Positions 23,566 through 34,830 of a stretch of 64,000 bases of DNA are shown here, in pieces (position 1 is the first letter of the stretch; the number at the start of each line of letters is the position of its first letter). Origin of the DNA: Antilocapra americana (lineage: Eukaryota; Chordata; Mammalia; Artiodactyla; Antilocapridae); assembly GCA_007570785.1 (NCBI GenBank), contig ML664161.1:17795856-17859855 (forward strand), in the 5' to 3' direction. Below the pieces are notes generated by a model. The model was given only the letters and a program-made list of their open reading frames with translations, was not told where the DNA came from and did not search any database. Made by a program: the position numbers and the translations under genes.

Positions 23566-23777
23566 AAAGTGAAAGTGAAGTCGCTCAGTTGTGTCTGACC
23601 CTTTGCAACCCCATGGACTGTAGCCTACCAGCTCCTCTCTCCATGGGATTTTCCAGGCAAGAATACTGGAGTGGGTTGCCATTTCCTTCTCCAGGTGATC
23701 TTCCCAGCCCAGGGATCAAACCTGGGTCTCCCTCATTGCAGGCAGACACTTTACCATCTGAGCCACCAGGGAAGTCC
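23566..23777 (-). mobile_element. Bov-tA/BOV-A-type SINE with target-site duplication
   Basis: Complete reversed SINE from 'gaagtcgctcagttgtgtct' to 'catctgagccaccagggaag'. A 14-bp duplication, tcttagggaacata, lies at 23552-23565 and 23778-23791. The close match to the family norm suggests a young copy. Confidence 0.96.
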
Positions 23778-24149
23778 TCTTAGGGAACATAGTGACCTCT
23801 AAATGTTTCCCTCCAAACTTCCTACTCCTGAGAACTCAAACAACTGCAGAAACTTTGACCTTTCTGGTATATCTTACAGAAAGATCTTCAGAAAGGTCTT
23901 CTACTGTTTCTAAATGATAGTGGTGCAAAATGATCCTGGATTCTAGAGAACAGAGTTTGTCTAGTTTTGTCTTCTGGTAGCTTTAATAGATCATTTTTTC
24001 AGGTGGACCTATCATAGCTACTCAAGAACTACGTCCATGCTTGGTTGACTGGTTGGGTTTAGCAATTTTTAAGAAGAGCCACATGAAGATGTCCACTTTT
24101 TTCTCTTTTGGAGACCCAGCCTCACTTTGAAGATCTTTATTTCTCTTCC

Positions 24150-24302
24150 TCCTGTACTACTTGTTTTTCTCAAATGTCATTATGCTAGTCCATGAGCTGC
24201 TCGAGGGCAGGTGTTCTGGTCAGTCTCCTTTGTATCCCATACATGTAGCACCAGTGCAGGCTCATGGTGGGCCCTTAGTAGTGCTGACCATATGAATGAA
24301 GC
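24150..24302 (+). mobile_element. L2 LINE 3' end relic
   Basis: 'gagctgctcgagggcaggtg', 'ctcctttgtatcccatacat', 'gcaccagtgcaggctc' and 'gccatgaatgaa'-like end match the L2 3' terminal region. Confidence 0.68.
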
Positions 24303-24350
24303 ATGCTCATCTTGTCTTTGCAGTTACCCTAAATGTTGCTCTTCTTTTCC

Positions 24351-24758
24351 TTCAGTTCAGTTCATTTGCTCAGTCGTGTCTGACTCTTTGTGACCTCATG
24401 GACTGCAGCACATCAGGCTTCACTATCCATCACCAACTCCCAGAGCTTGCTCAAACTCATGCCCATTGGGTTGGTGATGCCATTCAACCATCTAATCCTC
24501 TGTCATCCCCTTCTCCTGCCTTCAATTTTTCGCAGCATCAGGGGCTTTTCCAATGAGTTGGCTCTTCTCATCAGGTGGCCAAAATATTGGAGCTTCAGTT
24601 TCAGCATCAGTCCTTCCAATGAATATTCAAGGTTGATTTCCTTTAGGACAGACTGGTTTGATCTTCTGAAACACCATAGTTCCAAAGCATCAGTTCTTTG
24701 ACACTCAGCCTTCTTTATGGTCCAACTCTCACATTTATATATGACTACTGGTAAACTT
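24351..24758 (-). mobile_element. BovB LINE 3' end
   Basis: From 'ttcagttcagttcatttgct' (the reversed GAACT-rich BovB tail) through 'gactgcagcacatcaggctt', 'attggagcttcagtttcagc' to 'tcacatttatatatgactac'. It encodes, reversed and broken, part of the ORF2 C-terminal region. Confidence 0.94.
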
Positions 24759-24867
24759 ATTTTTCTTAGTGTCCAGTAGTAATATGACGTCTCTGTGTGC
24801 CCGTATTTCCAACTCATGACCAGATTCCATTGTAAGAGAACTGCTTTGACGCCAGGAGTTTGTATAT

Positions 24868-24881
24868 CCACTAGAGGGCAC
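24868..24881 (+). promoter_or_regulatory. CTCF-like core motif
   Basis: CCACTAGAGGGCAC fits the degenerate CTCF core CCASYAGRKGGCRS at every position. It lies about 110 bp beyond the broken end of the neighbouring BovB, in sequence I cannot assign to any repeat. Occupancy in cells is not shown. Confidence 0.6.
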
Positions 24882-24884
24882 TGT

Positions 24885-25860
24885 TTTGTCAGAGGCTTCC
24901 TTTGATATCTAGATAGATACCTTAACTTGATGGTCCATCCCAGCTTCAAGTTCTTTTTATATTTGTTAATAAATGACACTGAACTTCCTATCACAACTAC
25001 ACTTGTAAAAATAAAATTACTATAGTATATCATGACCAAAGATAGTTGTCATAAGTTAGATATAAGCTAATATTACTAATTGATATGGCAAATATGTATT
25101 TAGCAATAGAAGGACATATACTGAATAAGAATGCTCATATACATTAAGGACATTTCTCTGTTCTTGCTCATTATTTTTTAGATTTTCTTCTAACCAAAAC
25201 TAGATGGGCAAGTGATTTTCATTGTCTCCAACTTCATTTTTGCACATCCCAATATAAGCATTATGCTATGACTGGAGAAATTCCTAGCTAAATACATTAT
25301 ATCTGAATTCCGAAAGTAACTCCCAAGGAAATTTGTTTTAAATAGAATGGCAATATCAAATCTGCTGCTACTTTTTAAAGCTATAAAATCTACATTTTCT
25401 AAAGGTTTTTTTTTTTTTCCCCCTTTCCATCAGTTCTAATCCCACAGGACTATCTTTAGGCAGAATCAAGTGAATTTCCTGGTCTTTAATGTCAAACAGT
25501 TCAAGTTTGCAAATATTGTCAGCTTACACATGAATCAACACGGGATACATGAGAAGGCAAAGCTGCTTGCACTGTCAGCGTGCTTCCAAACACATCATTA
25601 ACCCAGTGGTGACTCGTGAGGCCCCACTGGAGCTGTCTAAGGAAGCTGCAAAAGAAGGAGAAGCCAAAAGGCAAGGTATCTATCCCAAGTTTAAAATCTT
25701 AACTGGGAATCATGTCATAGAATTGAAGGAGCTAGTGGGGCCCAGTACCCTATCAAATATAAAGGGATAGACCTGTAAATAAGAACTCTTAGAGTCTTCT
25801 CACAAGAATTTGTGATGATCTGTTAGTAAACTCTATTTAAGTTATGCCTAAAGGCTTAAA
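24885..25860. other. Unique non-coding sequence
   Basis: AT-rich left part. At 25540-25770 composition is more balanced and a 73-codon frame is open, but there is no domain or splice context to support a gene. Confidence 0.45.
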
Positions 25861-26064
25861 TGTTAGTTGCTCAATCGTGTTCGACTCTTTGCCACACCAT
25901 GAACTGTAGCCCACAGGGCTCCTCTGTCCATGGAATTCTCCAGGCAAGAACACTAGACTCGTAGCTGTTTCCTTCTCCATGGGACCTTCCCAACCCAAGG
26001 ATTGAACCCAGGACTCCTGCTTTCCAGGTAGATTCTTTACCATCTGAACCACCATTGAAGCCCT
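25861..26064 (-). mobile_element. Bov-tA/BOV-A-type SINE
   Basis: 'gttgctcaatcgtgttcgac', 'tctccaggcaagaacactag', 'gaagccct' head on the minus strand. More diverged than the 23.6-kb copy. Confidence 0.93.
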
Positions 26065-27860
26065 GAAGACTTGAAAAAAAATGGGACATTTTTTTTTTTG
26101 CCAGGCTGCAAAGCCATTTGTGAAGTGTTTAGTTAAGCTTACTCTGATTAAAAATGTAGGCTTAAAGATTTGTTGATTTTGTGACAAACTATAGATGTTA
26201 ATTGTCTTGACTGCTTTTATTTTGTATTCTCCAGACAACAGGATCATATATGCATAACTGCGGTTGGGGGAACAGGAGAAAAAATACAATTTTTGAAAAG
26301 AAACATGTATTTAAGTTAGCCAGATGTTATAAAACCATATATATTTCTCCTGAGAGGAAAATTTTAAAGACATAGAAAAGGAAAAAAGTGAAGTTCCTCT
26401 CTCTCAGAATTTGCATCTAAAAGAAATGGATGAAAAGTTTTTTTTTCTTTCATAAACTTTGAAATCTAGCTTCTTACTCAGTAATCCTAACATTTAGATG
26501 TTTGTAAATGACACCATTTCCCTTCAATATTATACTTCTTTTCTGGAAGGTTTTATAACTTTTAATAAGAGGAGAAACCATTTCCCTCCACCTATTTGAT
26601 GTAGCAGATTATTTATGGAGCCAACATGTTGACACACTATAAACTGTAAAAAATGAGACCTAATAAGGTTAATTGTCATCTGAACCTTCCTCTGTAGGCT
26701 GCAATCTGTAGGCTTTGATTGTTTCTCTGGGGGAAACTCTGCCCAGATGGTGAAATCTTCAAGGCCCTGACCCACAAGAGGCCTGCAGAGATGGAGAACA
26801 AGGTGCTTCTCCACAGACTAATTAATTTACTAGTATAGCACCTGTTCCAGAATAGATAGGGCTGGAAGGGAAAGCAGTCCCTGGGCACAGTGGCAAGCTT
26901 GCGGGTAAATGGATTTCAGCTGATTATATTAAGCTGATGCTTTGATCATCTAAAGGCGTTAAAATGGGAATATGTTTTTTTCTGGCTGTTGGCCTCTGTG
27001 AATGTGGTATATATTATTATTATTATTATAAATGTTGGGAATAGAAAAGGGTTGTTTTAGATTTCAGCACGTTCCATTTGGAAAGTGTGCCATATATTTG
27101 TCTTTTTCCAATTTTAGAAACGTGTGTTGTCATAAAGCTGTACCTTTTAAACAATTCTGCTTTCTTGTTTCCACTTTATTCCAGCCAAATTACTAGCTGG
27201 AAATCAAACACTAGCACAGATTCCTTTTAGCTAGAACATTTTATTATGTACTCACACCTTTAATTCAATGTGTGTAATTAGGCTTTAATCAGCTGAACAC
27301 TATTTGTGAAAAAATATCAGACACTTCTTTAAAGAAAATTCTAGTAAAGTCATGCTATTAAGCTTTGGAGACTAGTTACTGGCATGAATAAATCCTTGAG
27401 TAAACAAGGCTTGGTAGTAAATGGATTTACAATGTGAGTCTTTCTGCACTCAATTTCACTTTATTGCCTCTTTGATTCCCAAAAGGATTAGAGGTAATTT
27501 TTTCAGTCCTTTAGATGCCATGAAACTGTTTCCCTTTCCAAATTAACACTGTGATCTTCCATGTAATGTGTTTGGCAAACACTAGGAATTTATAAGACCA
27601 TTAGTCTGATGTTGCACAGTAATAGAGATACAAACACGATGTCTTAGATGTCATGGCCTTATAGTGGCGAGCTTTCACCAAGGTTTTGAAAGTTTAGTTT
27701 TTTGGAAATAGAAAAATAATTATTGGTTATATGGAAGACAGCTTAAAGAATGCTCATGATTTGGTTAGCTAAATGACCTGAACTATTTCTATTACCATTA
27801 TGTGTGAAATTCTGATGTTGCAATGGTGAAGTGACGACAACTAAACTTGTCTTCTTTTAG
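26065..27860. other. Repeat-poor non-coding block
   Basis: Nearly 1.8 kb with no recognisable transposon apart from an ATT microsatellite at about 27010-27030. Stretches near 26900-27000 and 27230-27310 carry TAATTA-like motifs and look like conserved regulatory DNA, an inference only. It leads into the splice-flanked segment at 27861. Confidence 0.5.
27010..27030 (+). repeat. (ATT)n microsatellite
   Basis: About five ATT units in succession. Confidence 0.9.
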
Positions 27861-27890
27861 GAAGATATCACACAGAAATATGAAGACAGA
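27861..27890 (+). other. Candidate 30-nt micro-exon
   Basis: The 30 bases are preceded by a pyrimidine-rich acceptor (cttgtcttcttttag, AG at 27859-27860) and followed by a near-ideal donor, gtaagta, at 27891. A possible branch adenosine sits near 27833-27834. The length is a multiple of three. One frame reads EDITQKYEDR without a stop; a second frame is also open; the third has a stop. The surrounding kilobase is free of transposons. Splice-like pairs can occur by chance in 64 kb, and I do not recognise the peptide, so the parent gene is unknown. If real, the window lies within an intron pair of a plus-strand gene. Confidence 0.4.
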
Positions 27891-28059
27891 GTAAGTACAT
27901 AAATTTAGTATATATTCCTGGGGCTTATTTCCAGAGAGTCCTATCTGATTGTGTCCTCATAATCCTTGGAACGTTCTGTTCTGTGGAAGAAATTGAAAAT
28001 TTCATGGCTGCTTTTCTTTGGTTTTCTCTTCCAAAATTCCAAAAACATCTTTTAAATGT

Positions 28060-28720
28060 TTGTCTTAGTGGATTTATTTTTAATATACATTCTTTTCAAA
28101 AAATAAGTACAGCGATCTATATAGTGAAAATAGTTCACTGTTCCACTCCTCACCCAGGTCCCTCTCTTCAGCTTCCCTCATTGACCAGTTCTCTGTGTGG
28201 ACCTCCAGAGGTATTTTAACAGCATTTGGTATAAACTAAAGGACATTTGGGTTGCTTCCAGGAAATGACTTCTAGAATTGCTACTGTGATATCCCTGAGC
28301 GTGTATCTCTGGGCCAGGTGCACCTATAGTATATATTTCTAGAAGTTTTTGGATAAATATTAAGTGGTGCTCCAAATATGATGTATGAATGTGACTTCTT
28401 GCTCATAACCAGGTTTGCTTCCCCCCCATTCTGAAAGTTTATACTGTATCTTATTATATTAATTTGCATTTCTTTACTTATGACTGAGGTTGAATATCTT
28501 TTCAAATGATTAAAGATAAAGATCGCTTCATTTTCTTTTTATGTGAACAGCCTGCTCATGTCCTTTGCCAGTCTTTCTAGTGGGCCATCAGTGTTATTCT
28601 TGTGTGGTTGAAGAGCTTTTTAGGAAATAAGGAAATCAGTATGTGTCTGCCAATGTGTAGCATTTCCCCTCATATCTGTCTTCTCTAATTTACTATGCTT
28701 TCTCTTCCTCTTATTTTATC
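28060..28720 (-). mobile_element. Decayed L1M relic (ORF2 end)
   Basis: Plus strand shows reversed L1 ORF2 landmarks in order: 'ggacatttgggttgcttcca', 'ttaatttgcatttctttact', 'gaggttgaatatcttttcaa', 'gaacagcctgctcatgtcct'. Many indels; no usable frame. Confidence 0.8.
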
Positions 28721-29314
28721 ACTGGCAGTCTGGATTTAGGGTTGCTTAATAACTCCTGGAAACTGGAAATGGTAATGTCATGGGAAAGGGGTTAATTTAG
28801 GTGGTTTTCTAACTTTGACTTTTGATTAAGTAGGAGAAGGACTGAAAGGGCAACATTAAAAAGAGGGTGAAGTGACTACTTTAGTGATTTGAAAAAGGGT
28901 CTTTTATACTGACAAGACCTTGAAAAAATAATATTTTTACAAAAAAAGCAATTTATTTTACCCATAATTTTCTGCTTGCTTCTGCCATTATTATAGGTAT
29001 TTGTGTTAGAATAAGAATTCTCTTTCTAGCAGCTTTGGCCATACAGTCATATTTCTGTGTTTTGGACATTATAATTTGTGATCATGAATTGAAAGTGATT
29101 TTAGGGCCACAAATTCAGCACAGTGACCTTGATCTTGGATGAAGTAGTGATGGAAGAGTGAGAACAGCAAGACTGACAGCTTTTCTTTAAGCACAAGTAA
29201 CTTATATTCAGCTCCAGTTGATGACAAAGTAAACACAGAGACAGGGTTTAGACATTTAGGGCTCAATGTCAAAATATCTTTGTGATGTCCTGAAGTTATC
29301 ACTGTTATCTTCAG
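28721..29314. other. Unique non-coding sequence
   Basis: No repeat or gene recognised; an 87-codon minus frame at 29069-29332 is unsupported. Confidence 0.5.
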
Positions 29315-29500
29315 AGTAATGGTTAAAAGCATGAGCTTTGGAATTTAACAACTTGGGTTCAAGTCTTGAGTCTTTCACATTTTAGCTTCATGACCTTGGT
29401 TAAGTTCTCACCTATAAAATAGATATAATCAGAAAAATGACTTCCTAAGTTGTTTTGAAAATAAAATGAGATAATGTATGTGCCTGTCAAAATGCCATTA
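29315..29500 (+). mobile_element. MIR SINE relic
   Basis: 'gtaatggttaaaagcatgag', 'aacttgggttcaagtcttga', 'ttcatgaccttggttaagtt', 'aaaatgagataatgtatgtg' cover most of a MIR. Confidence 0.85.
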
Positions 29501-30640
29501 ATTTCAGTTCTTATTAGCTTTACTAATTGCCAGAGAATATTTGTAAAATATTATCTAAATTGTTGTGTAGTCAGCCTGATCTAAAGTAAGTGAATGAATG
29601 TCTGTGAAATTTTCTTGCATGTGCTAAAATATGTTGCAGCCTTCATTTAACCACATCGGAATAGTTTCTTGGTAAGTTACTTTATGATATCTTTTCCCTC
29701 TTTGGAATTCTTGTCCAAACCAAGTTTAAAGGTTAAAAACGTGATACTATAGTAGAAGTTATCAGAATGAAGTTTGCCCTTGCATGAGGTCTCATATATG
29801 CCTCAAGTCTTAACAGTGACTAAGACTAGCTTGAGTCCACTTCAGTCCCCATGGCCTTCAAGTGTTTGCTTATGCTGTTCCTCTTGATGGAAATGCTGTT
29901 CCTGTTTTTACCACTCACATAGAAATATATATATTACTCTGTTTGTCAGTGAACTTGGTACCTAATTTTTATTCTGTTGATGAAGAATGTAAAGGAACAC
30001 TGCTAAATTGGATGACTATCCAGTATTATAAGGAATATGTGTGCTTACTTATTAGTTTTAAGTGAATGACTTTCAGTTACTTTAGTCAACATTTCTAATG
30101 TGAATATTTCATGTGACATCATTGGTATTGTGTTGGTTAGTTCTGCAAATCAGAACTTGTTTGCAGAACCCTATTGGGTTAATATATCTTATCGTAATAT
30201 TTGCCAATACCACAGGTTTTACAAATTAGTTATTGTGACTATGGTTTTCTATTAAGATGAATTTACTGATTAATTTATTTACTTTATGAGAATTCATATA
30301 GCACAATGCCAGAGTTCAATGGCTAAGACTGAGTTTAGGAATTCGTGGTATTAAAGACAAGTGTCACTCATTGAACTTTTTTATTCTGGCTCTACATGCC
30401 CAGAAAATACCCAGTAGAAAAGATTATAGAATAGTCACTTAGGAAATTAAATTAGTAACATTTCAGGCAAGATCCTGAATCAAACCTATTCAACTTATGA
30501 GGATTCCTTCATGAGCAATTGCATTTCATCAGAAGATCATCACTGGAATTGTAGTTCCTAAGTACAATTTTCCTCTAGATTAAAAAAAAAAGAAAATAAT
30601 GACCAAATGCCATTTCTATCAGTAGATAAAAGTTCCTAAA
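29501..30640. other. Unique AT-rich non-coding sequence
   Basis: No gene or firm repeat seen. Confidence 0.5.
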
Positions 30641-30790
30641 GCAATGGTAAGTTCTTCAGAATGTAATGAGATGGATACCCTCACTGAATGGTTGGTGAGA
30701 TTGTGTATCAGTGCAACTTTCCTGGAAAGTAATTTGGCAAACATATTAAGAAACTACAAATGGCCTTCTTGGCAAAATGTTTAATGGAGC
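30640..30790 (+). mobile_element. Decayed L1M relic
   Basis: 'actgaatggttggtgagatt', 'gtgtatcagtgcaactttcc', 'tggaaagtaatttggcaaac' match a worn L1 ORF2 segment near its 3' end. Ends are approximate. Confidence 0.5.
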
Positions 30791-31047
30791 ATATGCATCT
30801 TGCCTCCCTGCCTTGCAGGTTTCCATTATATCACCAGTAACATGTAGAGATAGTTAAGCACATAGACTATGCTACTACTGTGACTACTGCTATTATATAC
30901 TACTGCCACTATCCGAACCCAGAATGCCAGATAACAAAAAAGTGGGAAAATGCATGAGTGAAGACAAGGAAGAAGTGAAATATGCTATTTCTCATCTAAT
31001 TCAGGACTCATTAGATGCTGTTTCACTATGGGAAAAAATGTGCATAC

Positions 31048-31071
31048 GTGTGTGTGTGTGTGTGTGTGTGT
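31048..31071 (+). repeat. (GT)n microsatellite
   Basis: Twelve GT units. A (CA)n array lies 87 bp downstream. Confidence 0.96.
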
Positions 31072-31157
31072 TAAACTTAATCACTAGAAATATTCAAACA
31101 GAATATTTTCCAGATTACCAGAAAAACAAGTATAGGACATAACAAGCATGGTGCAAG

Positions 31158-31174
31158 ACACACACACACACACA
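31158..31174 (+). repeat. (CA)n microsatellite
   Basis: Eight CA units; complementary to the GT array upstream. Confidence 0.95.
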
Positions 31175-31756
31175 TTAAATGAAAAAAAATAAAGAATGAA
31201 GAAAGTAATGTAGTAATAGAGAAAATAACAAAGCAGATAGCATACCAAACTTGAATTCAGTGATGTGGGCTATGTGAACAACAAGAGCAGTTAAATTTTA
31301 TAATTCAATTTTTAAATTGTAAATAATGGCTGTTGAGGGGGACACAGTCTGGTAACCAGAGAAGCAAGAGGACTCATTTTGGATGTCAACAGGCATGGCC
31401 TGGCTCTCATATTAGGCCAAGAATTCTGGTTATAAAAATAACCTCAGTTACCAGAATAAGAGGGTTCATAATTTTCAGTCTAGAAAGATTCAGTAGCCCC
31501 AGTTAATTTCCATGGAAATTGTTATCCCTTATTATACATGTTTCAACCCCAGGGAAATTATGATTAAGTGTGAAGGGGCAAAGAAAATCGAAACTATAAT
31601 ATATAAATATTTTTGTGTTTACAAGTTACATATACATATTTAGTATCTTATGTATTTGGAAGTATTAAAATTAACTTGCTCTACTAGAGTCTCCTCAAAA
31701 TTGATTAATTTTGGTCTATTATAACTTTGTAACTCCAATTTAAATGTATCAAATGG
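31175..31756. other. Unique AT-rich non-coding sequence
   Basis: Nothing assignable. Confidence 0.5.
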
Positions 31757-31876
31757 TTCAGTTCAGTCACTCAGTCGTGTCCGACTCTGCAACCACATGG
31801 ACTGCAGCATGCCAGGCTTCCCTGTCCATCACCCACTCCCAGAGTTTACTCAAAATCATGTCTATTGAGTTGGTGG
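31757..31876 (-). mobile_element. BovB LINE, 3' terminal fragment
   Basis: 'ttcagttcagtcactcagtc', 'gactgcagcatgccaggctt', 'gtctattgagttggtggt'. About 120 bp of reversed BovB 3' end. Confidence 0.92.
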
Positions 31877-32193
31877 TTAATTTGATATGTTAAATTGAGT
31901 AAGTGATTTATATTTGCATTTTAAGTTGAAATCTAAGCACCATATTTGCAACTCAAACAAGAATTATATTTTTAAATGTAAACATTGGAATTTTTATTTC
32001 TGTACCTAGAAAAGTTAGATTTGTTGAATCAGGTAACTGAAGTACCTAAAAACATATCTATATATTAAGTGTATAAATACAGTGTTAAATGTTTGAAGGT
32101 GTTTAATTATCTGCAAATGTGATTGAGCATTACTGAAATCCCCTTAGAAATGATTTCTGACATCTCCAAACTTATAAATAGAATTTTAAATTT
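31877..32193. other. AT-rich spacer between two BovB copies
   Basis: Short unique sequence; nothing recognised. Confidence 0.5.
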
Positions 32194-33294
32194 CTCAGTT
32201 CAATTGCTTAGTCATGTCCAACTCCTTGTGACCCCATGGAATGCAGCATGCCAGGCTTCCCTGTCCATTACCAACTCCTGGAGCTTGCTTAAACTCATAT
32301 CCATCGAGTAGGTGATGCCATCCAACAGTCTCAGCCTCTGTCATTCCCTTCTCCTCCTGCCTTCAATTTTTCCCAGCATCAGAGTCAGTTCTTCATATCA
32401 GGTGACCAAAGTATTGGAGCTTCAGCTTCAGCATCAGTCCTTCCAATGAATGTTCAGGACTGATTTCCTTTAGGATGGAGTATTTTGATCTCCTTGCAGT
32501 CCAAAGGACTCTCAAGAGTCTTCTCCAACACCACAGTTCAAAAGCATCAATTCTTGGGTGCTCAGCTTTCTTTGGGTCCAACTCTCACATCCATACATGA
32601 CTACGGAAAAACCATAGCTTTGACTAGATGGACCTTTGTCAGCAAAGTCATATCTCTGCTTTTTAATATGCTGTCTAGTTTGGTCATAGTTTTTTCCCAA
32701 GAAGCAAGTGTCATTTAATTTCATGGCTGCAGTCACCATCTCTGGTGATTTTGGAGCCCAAGAAAATTAAGTCTCTCACTGTTTCCATTGTTTCACCATC
32801 TATTTGCCATGAAGTGTTGGGACTGAATGCCATGTTCTTCGTTTTTTGAATGTTGAGTGTTAAGCCAGTTTTTTTTTTACTCTCCTCTTTCACTTTCATC
32901 AAGAGGCTCTTCAGTTCCTCTTCAATTTCTGCCATAAAGGTGGTGTCATCTGCATATCTGAGGTTATTGATATTTCTCCCGGCAATTTTGATTCTAGCTT
33001 GTGCTTCATCCAGCCCGACATTTCATAGGATGTACTCTGCACATAAGTTAAATAAGCAGGGTGACAATATACAGCCTTGGTGTACTCCTTTCCCTATTTG
33101 GAACCATTTAACTTAATTTCATGTCTGGTTCTAACTATTGCTTCTTGACCTGCATTCTCAGGAGGCAGATCAGGTGGTCTGGTATTACCATCTATTTCAG
33201 AATTTTCCACAGTTTGCTCTGATCCACACAGCCAAAAGCTTTAGTGTAGTCAGTGAAGCAGGAGTAGATGTTTTTCTGGAATTTTCTTAAGCTC
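32194..33294 (-). mobile_element. BovB LINE, 3' 1.1 kb (partial RT and C-terminus)
   Basis: 5'-truncated BovB covering the reverse transcriptase core to the tail. From its 5' side (right end) come the 'FDCVDH' region, a reversed tatgcagatgac encoding the catalytic YADD at 32945-32956, then 'LIFLGSKIT', 'VVMYGCESWT', and '[12 protein letters not shown]' near 32395. These lie in three different frames, so indels have broken the ORF. It begins at 33294 where similarity stops. Confidence 0.95.
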
Positions 33295-33404
33295 AACTTA
33301 AAAATAAGGAAAAACCAGATTTTAAAAAGTGTACTTTATTTCACGTCTATTTCATATCTATATGGAAGCTTAATAAGGTGGTAATTTGGGAGTTTTTTTC
33401 TTCA

Positions 33405-33480
33405 CTGCTGTAGACTTCACACCTAGAGCGGTATCTGGCAGATAGTAGGTGCTCAATAAATATTTATTGAATTATTAAAT
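33405..33480 (+). mobile_element. MIR/L2-type 3' end relic
   Basis: 'tctggcagatagtaggtgct' then 'caataaatatttattgaatt', the widespread MIR/L2 terminal motif. Confidence 0.65.
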
Positions 33481-34420
33481 TGAAATGCACCCAAGCATTA
33501 ATAATGATGATCTGAGTGGTAGGATCATGGGTGTTTTTTGCTCTCTTTATACCACATTTTCTATTTTTTTTTTACTACATATACTTATTATATTTAGAAT
33601 AACAGCAACAAAATAACCTTTAAAAATTGGGCGAGACATTCCTCTATTATCAGTCTTTATAGGAAGAAGAACCCATTCTTTTCTTCCCTCAAGATTTCTT
33701 TCCCCAAGAGACAGCAACGATGGTGTTGTCTTCATCATCTGAGGTAAATCATATCACGCTGCTGCTTAGGAGTTCTGCATGTTTGCAAGACAAATTTTGC
33801 ACTCAGATTCTAAAATCTGGTCCCAACATATCTTCCTAAATAAGTTGCCAACTCTTTCATGTTAAGACAATCCCTTACCGTGTTAATTCTCTGTTCTTAG
33901 TCTTTGCTTCCAGGGAACGTCCAGGACTATTCCAGTCAAATGGTCATCTTGCTCTCCTTCTATCCCAGTCTTCACAAGTCTTGCCGGTCCTCATATTCCC
34001 TCATGATTTGTCTCAGTGTCTCACTCCACTTGAGTTCTCTCTCTCTCTTGTCCTTCAGCACGTATTGGTTCTACAGATTCTTTTGACTCATACTTGTGTA
34101 TTCTTACTGTTTTTCTGAAATGTTTCATAAGTGGTAGATGGATTTCCTCAGGATGCTAGTAAACCCCGTTGGATTGGGGTGAATGACGCTTACTTCTTTA
34201 AGTCTTATCAAGCCTGGTACTGTACATTGAATATCACAAGCACTGAACATGTATTTATTGAAAATGGCTAGATGCTGCTCAGTTTTGACACTGGTCAGAG
34301 CATTTTAAAAAGGAGAACTTGGGAATATGATAAACTGGGATTCCCACCTCTGTTGATTACTATTTAACTTTGTGATCTTATATTAGTAAATCTATTTGAG
34401 CCTTTTATAGCAGTTTACTA
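33481..34420. other. Non-coding sequence, possible faint L2
   Basis: Pyrimidine-rich stretch at 33780-34110 may be worn L2 on the plus strand ('ctcactccacttgagttctc'). No gene supported. Confidence 0.4.
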
Positions 34421-34635
34421 TCTTCCTTCTTAGCTCAGTCGGTAAAGAATCTGCCTGCAAAGTAGAAGACCTGGGTTTGATTCCTGGGTTTGAAAGATCC
34501 CCTGGAGAAGGCAATGGCATGCCACTCCAGTATTCTTGCCTGGAGAACCCCATGGACACAGGAGCCTGGCAGGCTACAGTCCATGGGGTCACAAGAGTCA
34601 GACCTGACTTAGTGACTAAACCACCACCACCACAG
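34421..34635 (+). mobile_element. Bov-tA/BOV-A-type SINE with CAC tail
   Basis: 'tagctcagtcggtaaagaat', 'ctgcctgcaaagtagaagac', 'ctccagtattcttgcctgga', 'cagacctgacttagtgacta', ending in ACC/CAC units at 34620-34633. Confidence 0.95.
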
Positions 34636-34654
34636 AGATTATAAGATTTTCCTC

Positions 34655-34830
34655 CATCTTCTTGGCTCTGTCATTTACTGTTTGATCTTGGGCAAACTTT
34701 TTTGCCTCTTTAAGCCTCAGTTTCCTCAGTTCTTAAATAGAGATATAACAGCCAATCAACTCATGGCATTGTCAGAAAGATTAAATAAAGCTTGGCAAAT
34801 CCCTTAACATAGTTCAGAGCATGTTTTCAA
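34655..34830 (+). mobile_element. MIR SINE relic
   Basis: 'tctgtcatttactgtttgat', 'cttgggcaaacttttttgcc', 'taagcctcagtttcctcagt', 'cagaaagattaaataaagct'. Confidence 0.85.

Noticed and set aside
25549..25770. 73-codon frame with Lys/Glu-rich middle
   Set aside because: No family recognised and no acceptor or donor placed to use it; left as unique sequence.
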